From: a virus
Virus record (IMG/VR): IMGVR_UViG_3300031758_006345
Location: 1 to 34,492 of that record
Strand: one strand, 5' to 3'
DNA length: 34,492 bases
A program made the translations under genes and the position numbers. The notes below the pieces were generated by a model that was given only the letters and a program-made list of their open reading frames with translations, had not been told where the DNA came from and searched no databases. Of the stretch, positions 25,994 to 33,333 are shown piece after piece. The first letter of the stretch is position 1, and every line of letters begins with the position of its first letter.

Positions 25994-26451
25994 GTGAAGA
26001 AAATAAAGAGTTAGGTCTTAAAATAGGAAGACCTTGCTGTGGTAGTAGGACAATGTGCCTTAGTAAAGATGGTGAAGATCGTAAAAGTAAGTTTGTTGAC
26101 TACAGAGAATTTAAAGGATGGTACTGTAGTGTCAATTGGTTCTTCATGCATATTGAACAACAGACTGATAGTGTGTTTCATCATCAAACCTGTCAAGCAC
26201 AATTTGGACAAACACGTGGTCCGATAGGAAAATTAAGTGAAGGTGATAAAATTCTTGCTGAGTTAAAACAACGCTTAGAAAGCGGAACTATGCCAACTAT
26301 TGTTTGTCCAAAACATACATGTGGATGTGGTCTTTGCGCACCAAAAAGCATGTATAAAGAAAATTATCAACGTGTGTTATTCAATCATGTTGATAAAACG
26401 GTATTTGCAAATTCAATGAATGAGGACAACGGTAAAAATTTAAATGATTAA
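25990..26451 (+). CDS. Cysteine-rich protein, C-terminal cluster half of a split radical SAM enzyme
   Basis: A 153-residue protein with nine cysteines (16, 17, 23, 46, 68, 106, 111, 113, 116). 'FKGWYCSVNW' aligns with 'FKDWECSSGY' (C311) of the fused gene at 28778; 'HHQTCQA', 'GPIGKLSEGDKI' and 'TIVCPKHTCGCGLCAPKS' align with 'SYSCHDA', 'LGNIETGFKL' and 'KSCITNSCVSSADSK'. The two halves total 389 residues against 386 for the fused paralogue. I infer an auxiliary Fe-S subunit that completes the upstream radical SAM core. It is connected to the next gene by an 8-nt overlap. Confidence 0.7.
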   Translation: MSEENKELGLKIGRPCCGSRTMCLSKDGEDRKSKFVDYREFKGWYCSVNWFFMHIEQQTDSVFHHQTCQAQFGQTRGPIGKLSEGDKILAELKQRLESGTMPTIVCPKHTCGCGLCAPKSMYKENYQRVLFNHVDKTVFANSMNEDNGKNLND

Positions 26452-27673
26452 TTCAAAGACATATTGCAAATATCCGTTTAAACAAATAGCTATAAAAGAT
26501 TTTGAGAATGACAAACTTAGAACTTTTTGGCCTTGTTGTATGATGGGTAATCATATAGATGATGAGTCTTCTAATAGACTTGGGATTGAAAATGTGCATC
26601 TATTAACACCGGATGAAATGTATAATCATCCTAGAATGGCTGAATTAAGAAATAACCTATCAACTGGAATCAAAGACCTTGCTTGTAAAGTATGTTGGCA
26701 ACAGGAAGAAAAAGGCTTAAAATCTTTTAGAGAATTTAGTCATGATGATGAAATGCCTGAGGGAGATGGGTTATCTATGATTGATATTTCAGCATCAAAC
26801 ATATGTAATCTTCAATGCAGAATGTGTACACCAGGTGCAAGCCATCAGTTAATGAAAGACTATAATTATTTTGAAAAAAATGGTCTAATGCCAATAGTTA
26901 ATAGTTCTATTAACAGATTTAGTAAAAGTGACGTCCTAAGAATCACTGAAAGTCCGCAATGGAATTGGTTGATGAATAACACTCATCAGATTAAATTAAT
27001 TAGAGCATCAGGTGGTGAACCTTTTTATGATAATAAAGTCATGCAACTGTTAAAAAAATATGTTGAAACTGGTGCTGCAAAAGATACAATTTTACATTTT
27101 CATACAAATGCAACACAATTTACTGATGAAGTTGTTGATATTTTAAAAGAATTTAAAAGTAATAAACATGCATTTAGTGTTGATGGATATGGAAAAATTT
27201 ACGAATACATTCGATATCCTGCAACATTTGAGCAATTACAAAATAGTATATCAAATTATATTAACAAATTAACTAATTATGATTCTATTTTAAATTTTAC
27301 AATGGTAGTCAACGCCTACAATGTTTTAAACATACAGGATTATGCATTTTGGACACAGGGGATTTCTAGTAAACCATCTGTAGTTTATGGTGAATGTTAC
27401 CCTTTAGATCGAGGGATATCGTTAATACATATGCCAATTAAGTTACTAACGATAGCTAAAGATAGAGTAATGTATGTTTTAAAAAACTCCGTAAATTTAA
27501 ATAATGGTCACTTAGAAAATTTGATAACTCAGATAGATTTTGCAATTAATAATAATAAAGAAAATAAGAAAAAAATGCTTGATGAAATCACATTATTTGA
27601 TTTGTCAAGAAATCAAAGCTATAAAAATTTCTTAGATCCACTTTTAATAGAGTGGCTGAATGAGGTTGATTAA
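26444..27673 (+). CDS. Radical SAM protein with N-terminal twitch-type cysteine set (D)
   Basis: A 409-residue protein with the N-terminal set C8 (TYCKYPF), C31/C32 (WPCCMMG) and C81/C84 (ACKVCWQQEE), and the core CxxxCxxC at C111, C115, C118 (SNICNLQCRMCTPG). 'RASGGEPFYD' provides the GGEP. Eleven of about 13 arginines use AGA, so it differs in codon style from genes A and C. The end of the protein is Asn/Lys-rich. It overlaps the Cys-rich gene by 8 nt and the next gene by one base. Likely part of the same pathway; substrate unknown. Confidence 0.85.
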   Translation: MINSKTYCKYPFKQIAIKDFENDKLRTFWPCCMMGNHIDDESSNRLGIENVHLLTPDEMYNHPRMAELRNNLSTGIKDLACKVCWQQEEKGLKSFREFSHDDEMPEGDGLSMIDISASNICNLQCRMCTPGASHQLMKDYNYFEKNGLMPIVNSSINRFSKSDVLRITESPQWNWLMNNTHQIKLIRASGGEPFYDNKVMQLLKKYVETGAAKDTILHFHTNATQFTDEVVDILKEFKSNKHAFSVDGYGKIYEYIRYPATFEQLQNSISNYINKLTNYDSILNFTMVVNAYNVLNIQDYAFWTQGISSKPSVVYGECYPLDRGISLIHMPIKLLTIAKDRVMYVLKNSVNLNNGHLENLITQIDFAINNNKENKKKMLDEITLFDLSRNQSYKNFLDPLLIEWLNEVD

Positions 27674-28785
27674 TGAGTAAATTTTGCCCGCTACCTTTTA
27701 ATCATATGGCCATTAGACCTAATGGACGAGTATACCCGTGCTGCATATTTCGTTGGGATAATGTTCCTGAAGATTTACATTTAGATCATCCTGATGTTTT
27801 TCATCATCCTTTTTTAGAAGATATTAGAAATCAAATGAGACGTGGAGAAATTGTAGATGGATGTAAAACATGTCATTTAAATGAAGAACAGTTTGGATCT
27901 AGTATGAGGACGTTCGTTTTAAAGCATATACATAAAATAGGTGGATCGTTAGAACCGATAGATGAACCGAAAATTACTTACTTAGATCTTGCTTTGAGCA
28001 ATGCCTGCAATAATAAATGCAGGATGTGTAATCCAGAATTAAGTACTAGTTGGTACAGTGATTGGAAAGCATTGGGAAATTCTATACCTAAAGGATTGTT
28101 ACAAAAACCGCAAAATAATTTGGATAAAATTAATTTTAGTAATTTACGATTCTTAAAATTAATTGGTGGTGAGCCCTTAATGGAGCAAGAAAAGTTTATT
28201 GATATATTATCTAAATGTGATCGTAAAAACTTATCTGTGTTATTAACCACCAATGTAACTTTGAAACCAAATGAAGAATTATTTAGATTAATGAAAGAAT
28301 GTAAATCGTGTAATATAAATTTAAGTATTGATGCATACGGGGTATTAAATGATTTTTTAAGAAAAGGCAGTAATTGGCAAATTATTACTGAAAATATAAA
28401 ATGGTTTTATGATAATTTTAATGATGGTCTTGGGGTACATTCAGTAGTAAGCATTTATAATATTAATCATTTAGATATTCTTAGAAATTTTTTAAAAGAA
28501 AAATTTTCTAAGATACATCACGAGCACGTACTTGTTGATGGTCCTGATTGGATGCGTCCTAGACATTTGCCTGAAAATATTAAATTAAAAATTAAGGATT
28601 TATTTAGACTGTGGTCACAAGATAGTGATTGGCCGTTTTTGAAAATATTAGAAGATGAATTATCAAAAACAGGTGATTTTAATATTTTTATGAAAAACGA
28701 TAAAAAGTTAAGTGATATTAGAAATGAAAATTGGGCGTATGCAAATCCAGAACTTTATGAAATGGTAAAAAGTTATTATGAGTAA
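27673..28785 (+). CDS. Radical SAM protein with N-terminal twitch-type cysteine set (E)
   Basis: A 370-residue protein, the shortest of the twitch group. N-terminal cysteines are C5 (FCPLPF), C23/C24 (VYPCCIF) and C64/C67 (DGCKTCHLNEE). The core CxxxCxxC is C112, C116, C119 (SNACNNKCRMCNPE) and 'KLIGGEPLME' follows. Arginine codons are mixed (about 6 CGN and 11 AGR). The start overlaps the previous stop by one base (TAATG), and the stop overlaps the next start by 8 nt. Its N-terminal set and core are closest in outline to gene C, but the middle has diverged. Confidence 0.85.
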   Translation: MSKFCPLPFNHMAIRPNGRVYPCCIFRWDNVPEDLHLDHPDVFHHPFLEDIRNQMRRGEIVDGCKTCHLNEEQFGSSMRTFVLKHIHKIGGSLEPIDEPKITYLDLALSNACNNKCRMCNPELSTSWYSDWKALGNSIPKGLLQKPQNNLDKINFSNLRFLKLIGGEPLMEQEKFIDILSKCDRKNLSVLLTTNVTLKPNEELFRLMKECKSCNINLSIDAYGVLNDFLRKGSNWQIITENIKWFYDNFNDGLGVHSVVSIYNINHLDILRNFLKEKFSKIHHEHVLVDGPDWMRPRHLPENIKLKIKDLFRLWSQDSDWPFLKILEDELSKTGDFNIFMKNDKKLSDIRNENWAYANPELYEMVKSYYE

Positions 28786-29938
28786 TTTAGCAAAATCTGC
28801 TTACGACTTCACGAAAATACCATATGAAGACATTGTGCGTGTGGGTCAACGTACAATGCTATATCGAGATTTATTTACAGTAAGTTGGTTGTTGGGCCGA
28901 TTTTGTAATTATAAATGCAGTTATTGTTGGCCATATGCACGTAGTGATAAAAAAGATCACAGACCAACTGAGTTGTGTTTAAAGACAGTAAATGAAATAA
29001 AACGACAAGCACGTGAACGTGGATTTAACAGTTTTCATTTTAGTCTTAGTGGCGGTGAGCCAACATTTCATCCGGGCTATATTGATATTTTAAATCATCT
29101 AAATAATGATGTGGCTAATACAAACTATACTAGTGTTCATATGACTACAAATATGAGCCGTAGTTTGAAATGGCATAAGGATGAATATTGTCCAGCAGTT
29201 AGTAAATTTCATCGTGCTAGTATTACTGCAAGTTTGCATACCGAACACGTTAATACAAAAGAAAAAATGCAAGATTTTGCAGATAAACTAATTTTGTGTC
29301 AAGAACATGACGTGCAAGTGACTATTAATATGGTCATGGTTCCAGAATGGTTTGATCGTGATTACGAAAATGCAATGTTTTTTCATGAACACGGTATTAA
29401 CGTAACGCTAAAGCCGCAAAGTGATCCAACAGCAAGTCGAGTAGTAGATGGATATACTCCTGAAATGCTCAAAGTATTGCATAACGGAATGCCTCAAAGA
29501 GCCTATACGGAACAAAAAGCCGCACTCGCCAAACTAGTTGATAGACCTGAACCTAAATTTAAAAAGACTCCTGATCCTATATACTCTCAAGATTCAATAC
29601 CACAACATTTTCAAGTTGAGTTTGTAGATAAAAACAAAAAAGTTTGGTATATGGATCAAGCTGAAAGATTTAATGCCTTCAATTTTAATCGATTTAAAGA
29701 TTGGGAATGTTCAAGTGGGTATCGTAGTATAATTATTAGAGAACCGGATGGTAGTATAAAGCGTAGTTACAGTTGTCATGATGCCCCATTGGGAAATATT
29801 GAAACTGGGTTTAAATTATTTGAAGGTCCGAAGTCATGCATTACAAACAGTTGCGTTAGTAGTGCAGATTCTAAGATTCCAAAAAGAGCCCCGGATACAA
29901 AGTTACCTCTATGGCCCGGGGATAGTACGTTTAATTAA
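28778..29938 (+). CDS. Radical SAM protein with fused C-terminal cysteine domain
   Basis: A 386-residue protein with core CxxxCxxC at C43, C47, C50 (LGRFCNYKCSYCWPY) and 'SLSGGEPTFHP'. The C-terminal domain (from about residue 300) has C311 in 'FKDWECSSG', then 'SYSCHDAPLGNI' and 'KSCITNSCVSSADSK', forming a probable auxiliary Fe-S site. It is the fused counterpart of the split pair at 25283/25990. Arginine is mostly CGN. It is the last gene of the chain; its TAA stop lies within TTAATTAA, which also holds the stop of the opposing thyX gene. Confidence 0.85.
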   Translation: MSNLAKSAYDFTKIPYEDIVRVGQRTMLYRDLFTVSWLLGRFCNYKCSYCWPYARSDKKDHRPTELCLKTVNEIKRQARERGFNSFHFSLSGGEPTFHPGYIDILNHLNNDVANTNYTSVHMTTNMSRSLKWHKDEYCPAVSKFHRASITASLHTEHVNTKEKMQDFADKLILCQEHDVQVTINMVMVPEWFDRDYENAMFFHEHGINVTLKPQSDPTASRVVDGYTPEMLKVLHNGMPQRAYTEQKAALAKLVDRPEPKFKKTPDPIYSQDSIPQHFQVEFVDKNKKVWYMDQAERFNAFNFNRFKDWECSSGYRSIIIREPDGSIKRSYSCHDAPLGNIETGFKLFEGPKSCITNSCVSSADSKIPKRAPDTKLPLWPGDSTFN

Positions 29939-30596
29939 TGTGATTTTCAATCATTGGGAATACGGCAGCAATAGCACAAGCACATTCTTTAGCAACAAGT
30001 TGATGCTCTAATTGTGTTCCATTATCACTACGTAATTGAATAAAGTGTACCCAACTGCGCAATGTACCATTCATATATAAACGACTTACTGTATTTCCTT
30101 CTGGTAAAACAGATCTTGCCTGTTCCTTAGCAATGCCGTTTTCAATTGCCCATTTGTATGCTTCTCGAGCAGCGGCAATAACGTTTATTTGTTTAATTTT
30201 CCACTCGTGTTCGAGTTCTTTATCTTCAGTAACAACACTATTTTGTCTATTTTTTGGATCTTGTAATCTTGCTTCTCTTAGTTCAAAATCAAGATCTTTA
30301 GTGGGATCAGCGTACCTTTGACTAAATTCCTGAAAACTAAAACTTCTATGTCGAAGAATCTGTCGAGCTATGTCCCTAGTCGTTTCAATTTCCAAACAAG
30401 CAGAGACCATTTCTAATGGACTCCAATGCTGATGTTTAATCAAATAATTAATTAGTTTTTCACTAGTTTCAGTGTTAAATTGATTTGATGGATTACTAAC
30501 ACGAGCACAATACGCAATTAATTCTTGGGCATCATTAATGCCCTTTTCAGCGAAATCTTCTGTAGGTTGGCTATATGATACTAATTTGACTTTCAC
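29931..30596 (-). CDS. thyX: Flavin-dependent thymidylate synthase ThyX
   Basis: A 221-residue protein with the ThyX signature RHRSFSFQEFSQRY at residues 82-95, which contacts FAD and dUMP, and the C-terminal 'SWVHFIQLRSDNGTQLEHQ' block of the family. The enzyme makes dTMP from dUMP using methylene-tetrahydrofolate, FAD and NADPH, and so supplies thymidine nucleotides for phage DNA replication. The length is normal. The start is a GTG that overlaps the upstream stop (GTGA). It converges with the radical SAM chain and overlaps its last gene by 8 nt. No active-site residue appears missing. Confidence 0.95.
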   Translation of the reverse strand: MKVKLVSYSQPTEDFAEKGINDAQELIAYCARVSNPSNQFNTETSEKLINYLIKHQHWSPLEMVSACLEIETTRDIARQILRHRSFSFQEFSQRYADPTKDLDFELREARLQDPKNRQNSVVTEDKELEHEWKIKQINVIAAAREAYKWAIENGIAKEQARSVLPEGNTVSRLYMNGTLRSWVHFIQLRSDNGTQLEHQLVAKECACAIAAVFPMIENHIN

Positions 30597-30907
30597 TGCA
30601 ACTTCCTCTTTTTTAGAAATTTATTGGTTTCTTTAATAATATCTTTTTTAATTCTATCAGTGTCTAATTTAAAATCTACATTGTCGATATTTTCTTGATA
30701 GGTAACAAAAATTTCGTGTAGTTGTTTTTCTACACCGTCCCAGTCAGTATCTCTACGTCTACTGATTTCAATATTCCATACTTTGCTGTCTTTGAATTTA
30801 ACCTGTACAGAGTGTAGGTACTTTAATGGTACCACATTAAGATTTATTTCCTCAAATACTTCCGGCCAACGTTCAATGACATCCTTTGAAAGCTTCTTCG
30901 ATGTCAT
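30593..30907 (-). CDS. Small conserved-type phage protein, function unknown
   Basis: A 104-residue basic protein with a Lys-rich helical C terminus ending in KKRKLQ. Segments such as 'VQVKFKDSKVWNIEISRRRD' suggest a small alpha/beta fold, but no known motif is seen. It overlaps the upstream gene by one base and thyX by 4 nt (GTGA), so it is translated together with thyX. Small proteins like this flank thyX or nucleotide genes in marine T4-like phages; a role in nucleotide or DNA metabolism is only suggested by context. Confidence 0.55.
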   Translation of the reverse strand: MTSKKLSKDVIERWPEVFEEINLNVVPLKYLHSVQVKFKDSKVWNIEISRRRDTDWDGVEKQLHEIFVTYQENIDNVDFKLDTDRIKKDIIKETNKFLKKRKLQ

Positions 30908-31536
30908 TACTTTTTCTTAGTTGGAACTAAATCCTCTGCTTTTCTACGAAATTCAGCTGCTTGTTTTGATAGCTTATCAGCTTGGCTTCGATAAAATCTA
31001 GCTTCTGCTTCTACTGTTTCAAATGTAGTAACCGCAGTTTCGTTAATGTTTGCTGATGTAGTTTTGGTAACATCAGCATTCTCTGTAGGAACTTCTTTTA
31101 CAGTGGCAACTTCCTTTACTTCTGTATCATTGTTCTTAATTTTTCTTGGATCAGAAATAGACAAGTCGTCAATGGAAACACCTAACTGCTGTGCGATCAT
31201 TGCATTGAGTTCTGATAATAAAACTCTTGTTTGAAAATTTGGAATCATTTCTACTTGATCTGTAGGCACCTTAATCAGTTTTCCGTTGACATGAAGATTT
31301 GCTAACATGGTACTACCATCTGAAAAAGATGATCTAGCCAATACTTCTGCAAATTCATTTGCGTCTTGAGCAGCAGGTGATTCAACAAGTTGAATCAATG
31401 AATTATGCTGATCATCAGTTAAGTTTTCTGTTTGTACTACAAGACAGTTATACGCATCGCCCGGTAGTGATCTGTATGCAACCAAACACTTTCTACCATT
31501 CGTGACGAATCTGCCAACATGTTTTAAATTAACCAT
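30907..31536 (-). CDS. Conserved-type phage protein with C-terminal coiled-coil-like tail
   Basis: A 209-residue protein in three parts. Residues 1-130 are a compact domain (GRFVTNGRKCLVAYRSLPGD, then 'SSFSDGSTMLANLHVNGKLI' and 'LNAMIAQQLGVSIDDL'). A Val/Thr/Glu-rich linker of about 45 residues follows. The C terminus (RFYRSQADKLSKQAAEFRRK) is a predicted charged coiled coil. No enzyme motif is visible. It overlaps the small gene before it by 8 nt (ATGGTTAA) and the one after by one base. Similar proteins occur in T4-like marine phages as far as I know, but the function is not known to me. Confidence 0.6.
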   Translation of the reverse strand: MVNLKHVGRFVTNGRKCLVAYRSLPGDAYNCLVVQTENLTDDQHNSLIQLVESPAAQDANEFAEVLARSSFSDGSTMLANLHVNGKLIKVPTDQVEMIPNFQTRVLLSELNAMIAQQLGVSIDDLSISDPRKIKNNDTEVKEVATVKEVPTENADVTKTTSANINETAVTTFETVEAEARFYRSQADKLSKQAAEFRRKAEDLVPTKKK

Positions 31537-31762
31537 TTTGTTGTCCTTTTGTGGCTACTTGTGCCAAGAAGTTAGATAGCTTGTTATAAACACGACCCAC
31601 AGCCTCCATTTCAGAAGCTTTAAATGCTCCTCTTGAGCTGGCAGCATCGATAATCTGTTTCATAGCGTTTAGATCACTAATATTCAAATCAGTGTCTGGA
31701 GGTGCTGTAGGTTGTTCTACTTCTTTAGCTTGTTCTTGAATTTTTTCAGCTTCAGTGGTCAT
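31529..31762 (-). CDS. Small conserved-type phage protein, function unknown
   Basis: A 77-residue protein. The first 25 residues are Glu/Gln/Pro-rich and probably disordered; the rest is helical ('DLNAMKQIIDAASSRGAFKA' then 'EMEAVGRVYNKLSNFL'), a pattern I associate with small proteins of T4-like cyanophages. The start is set by a strong AAGGAG site (complement of 31769-31774), 6 nt before the ATG. It is the first gene of the thyX group and overlaps the next gene by 8 nt. No function is inferred. Confidence 0.6.
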   Translation of the reverse strand: MTTEAEKIQEQAKEVEQPTAPPDTDLNISDLNAMKQIIDAASSRGAFKASEMEAVGRVYNKLSNFLAQVATKGQQNG

Positions 31763-31791
31763 AGTCTACTCCTTAATAAATGAATGACTAC

Positions 31792-31797
31792 ATTATA
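31792..31797 (-). promoter_or_regulatory. Possible -10 hexamer TATAAT before the thyX group
   Basis: A perfect TATAAT on the minus strand lies in the 57-nt gap (31763-31819) before the small gene at 31762. No good -35 hexamer is found 16-18 nt upstream (AGTATT at 17 nt), so this is a weak or activator-dependent promoter candidate at best. The gap holds nothing else apart from the AAGGAG ribosome-binding site. Confidence 0.35.
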
Positions 31798-31819
31798 TAG
31801 CCGTATTATTTCTTAATAC

Positions 31820-32098
31820 TCACAGATTTGAATATGAAATTAGAAAAAAACTTAGTTCTTTCTTCTGTTCAAAACCAATTTTAGTAACATAAGAAATCGT
31901 ATTAGTCCCATCTAATTCTAAAGATTGGCCAACATAATACCTGCCATTTAAATTGTGATATATCCAATTATCTACATTTTTCACTGTAGATGGATTGTAT
32001 CTAGGAATTGTAACAAAATGAAAATGGCGGGCCGGAAACTGCACCCGCCTAATACCAAGATAATTTAATGGGTTCGGTTTTCCATTCTTAATAGGCAT
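31820..32098 (-). CDS. Small protein of unknown function after the VWA gene
   Basis: A 92-residue basic protein (MPIKNGKPNPLNYLGIRRVQ, then 'FPARHFHFVTIPRY'), rich in aromatic residues and probably a small beta-type fold. It has no membrane segment or known motif. Its start overlaps the stop of the metallopeptidase/VWA gene by one base, so the two are coupled in translation. It might assist the MoxR/VWA system, but this is context only. Confidence 0.55.
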   Translation of the reverse strand: MPIKNGKPNPLNYLGIRRVQFPARHFHFVTIPRYNPSTVKNVDNWIYHNLNGRYYVGQSLELDGTNTISYVTKIGFEQKKELSFFLISYSNL

Positions 32099-33273
32099 TA
32101 CTTATTTTCTTCGTAGTATGCATAGTTACCAAAAGGAGGTACTATAGTATCGTTTCCATGAATAATAAAAAGTGTGTCGCAGTAATCTTCTTCACCCCAA
32201 CTGTCCCAAGGATAACCATCTGTAAACATGATAAACTTTTTAGGTTGGATGTCATTGTCTTTCATATAGACCCAATTGGCCATAAAATCAGTACCGCCAC
32301 CACCTTTAATTTCATAGGTCATGATGTCATCATTATACCCATCATAGTCAGCTTCATTATAGACTTGTGTATCAAAGCACCACAATTTAATTTTGTAGTC
32401 TTTGTATTCTTCCATAATACCTTTAACTTCACTAAGGAAGTCTTTGGCCTGTGCATCACCAATACTACCACTCATATCAATGGCAATACATACATCGATA
32501 GTTTCGTCATTTTTAAGACCTGGAAGAACGGCACCCATGTGCCAACCCTTACGGTTGGGACGAGTAAAACTGTAATCGTTTTTAATTAGACTTTGGATTT
32601 GTTGACGCAACAATTCGCGCCAATTCATCTTAGGCTCTGTGAGTTCTTTGATAAGACGTGCAACACTGGCAGGTGTATTTCCAGCACCAGCTGCCTGTGC
32701 AGCCTGCATAGTTGCTTCACGAATTTCGTCACGAATCTTTTTAAGATCTTCTTTAGAATATTGTGGACGATTACCTTTACCTTCTTTTTCCCAATCAATA
32801 TGATCGTCAAGCAGTTGTCCTAATGCAGCCAATTGATCTTCGTCATACTTGCTAAAAATTTCATCATAGATTTGTTCGGCGCTATGTCCGTAATACTTGC
32901 TATCATGAAAAATCTTAATATCTGGAATATTGTGATCACCAATTCTATCACGGACCAATTGACCGTTTACACAATAGTCTGCAGCAACGTTAAAAATTTG
33001 TGGATCACGACTTTCACGACGACTCATGTGATCAAAGACATTGTGTAAAATTTCGTGTGCAATAACAAATTCAACTTGTTTAGTTGAAAGTTTTTCAAAG
33101 AAATCACGATTGTAAAACAAGTGGCGTCCATCAGTGGCCGCAGTAGGACACCAATCAGTGCATTCTTGAATTTTAAGACGTGTGGCCATATTGCCAAAGA
33201 ATGGATGGCGTAATAGCAATCCAACTCTAGCTACAATGATCTTGTCAATAATGGGATCTAGACTATGTTGCAT
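32098..33273 (-). CDS. Putative metallopeptidase with C-terminal VWA-like domain
   Basis: A 391-residue protein. The N-terminal half has the zinc-protease motif H73-E-I-L-H77 (FVIAHEILHNVFDH) and a later 'NVAADYCVNGQL'. A charged helical linker with an Ala-rich part (about 150-205) follows. The C-terminal half is a VWA-like domain with the MIDAS motif D266-M-S-G-S270 ('VCIAIDMSGSIGDA') plus 'GGGGTDF' and 'MFTDGYPW'. This layout matches the DUF2201/VWA-like family, whose members pair with MoxR ATPases. A strong promoter and AGGAG site lie directly upstream. With MoxR it may remodel a protein complex or insert a metal; the target is unknown. Confidence 0.85.
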   Translation of the reverse strand: MQHSLDPIIDKIIVARVGLLLRHPFFGNMATRLKIQECTDWCPTAATDGRHLFYNRDFFEKLSTKQVEFVIAHEILHNVFDHMSRRESRDPQIFNVAADYCVNGQLVRDRIGDHNIPDIKIFHDSKYYGHSAEQIYDEIFSKYDEDQLAALGQLLDDHIDWEKEGKGNRPQYSKEDLKKIRDEIREATMQAAQAAGAGNTPASVARLIKELTEPKMNWRELLRQQIQSLIKNDYSFTRPNRKGWHMGAVLPGLKNDETIDVCIAIDMSGSIGDAQAKDFLSEVKGIMEEYKDYKIKLWCFDTQVYNEADYDGYNDDIMTYEIKGGGGTDFMANWVYMKDNDIQPKKFIMFTDGYPWDSWGEEDYCDTLFIIHGNDTIVPPFGNYAYYEENK

Positions 33274-33299
33274 TTCGGCTCCTGTTTACAATATTTAAT

Positions 33300-33328
33300 A
33301 TTATAACACCGCCCGTGGGCGGTGTCAA
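33300..33328 (-). promoter_or_regulatory. Perfect consensus sigma70 promoter before the VWA gene
   Basis: On the minus strand, TTGACA (complement of 33323-33328) and TATAAT (complement of 33300-33305) are separated by exactly 17 nt. All 12 hexamer positions match. Transcription would start near 33293; AGGAG (33279-33283) then lies 5 nt before the ATG at 33273. The 17-nt spacer is made up almost entirely of the hairpin at 33306-33325. Confidence 0.85.
33306..33325 (-). terminator. GC-rich hairpin between MoxR and VWA genes, inside a promoter spacer
   Basis: A perfect 9-bp inverted repeat, ACACCGCCC and GGGCGGTGT, with a 2-nt centre, lies 8 nt after the moxR-like stop. It stands out in AT-rich DNA. 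The following bases on the minus strand (TATAATATT) are only partly T-rich, so it is a fair but imperfect terminator. It may instead serve as an operator or a promoter-shaping element. Confidence 0.5.
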
Positions 33329-33333
33329 TCTGT

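Noticed and set aside
23115-29938. Complete preQ0/archaeosine DNA modification pathway
   Set aside because: Only the QueC-like member is seen; no FolE, QueD, QueE-type or DpdA gene could be recognised in the window.
32158-32589. 143-codon open frame on the plus strand
   Set aside because: It is antisense to the VWA-domain coding region, which has clear motifs; the translated sequence shows no family features.
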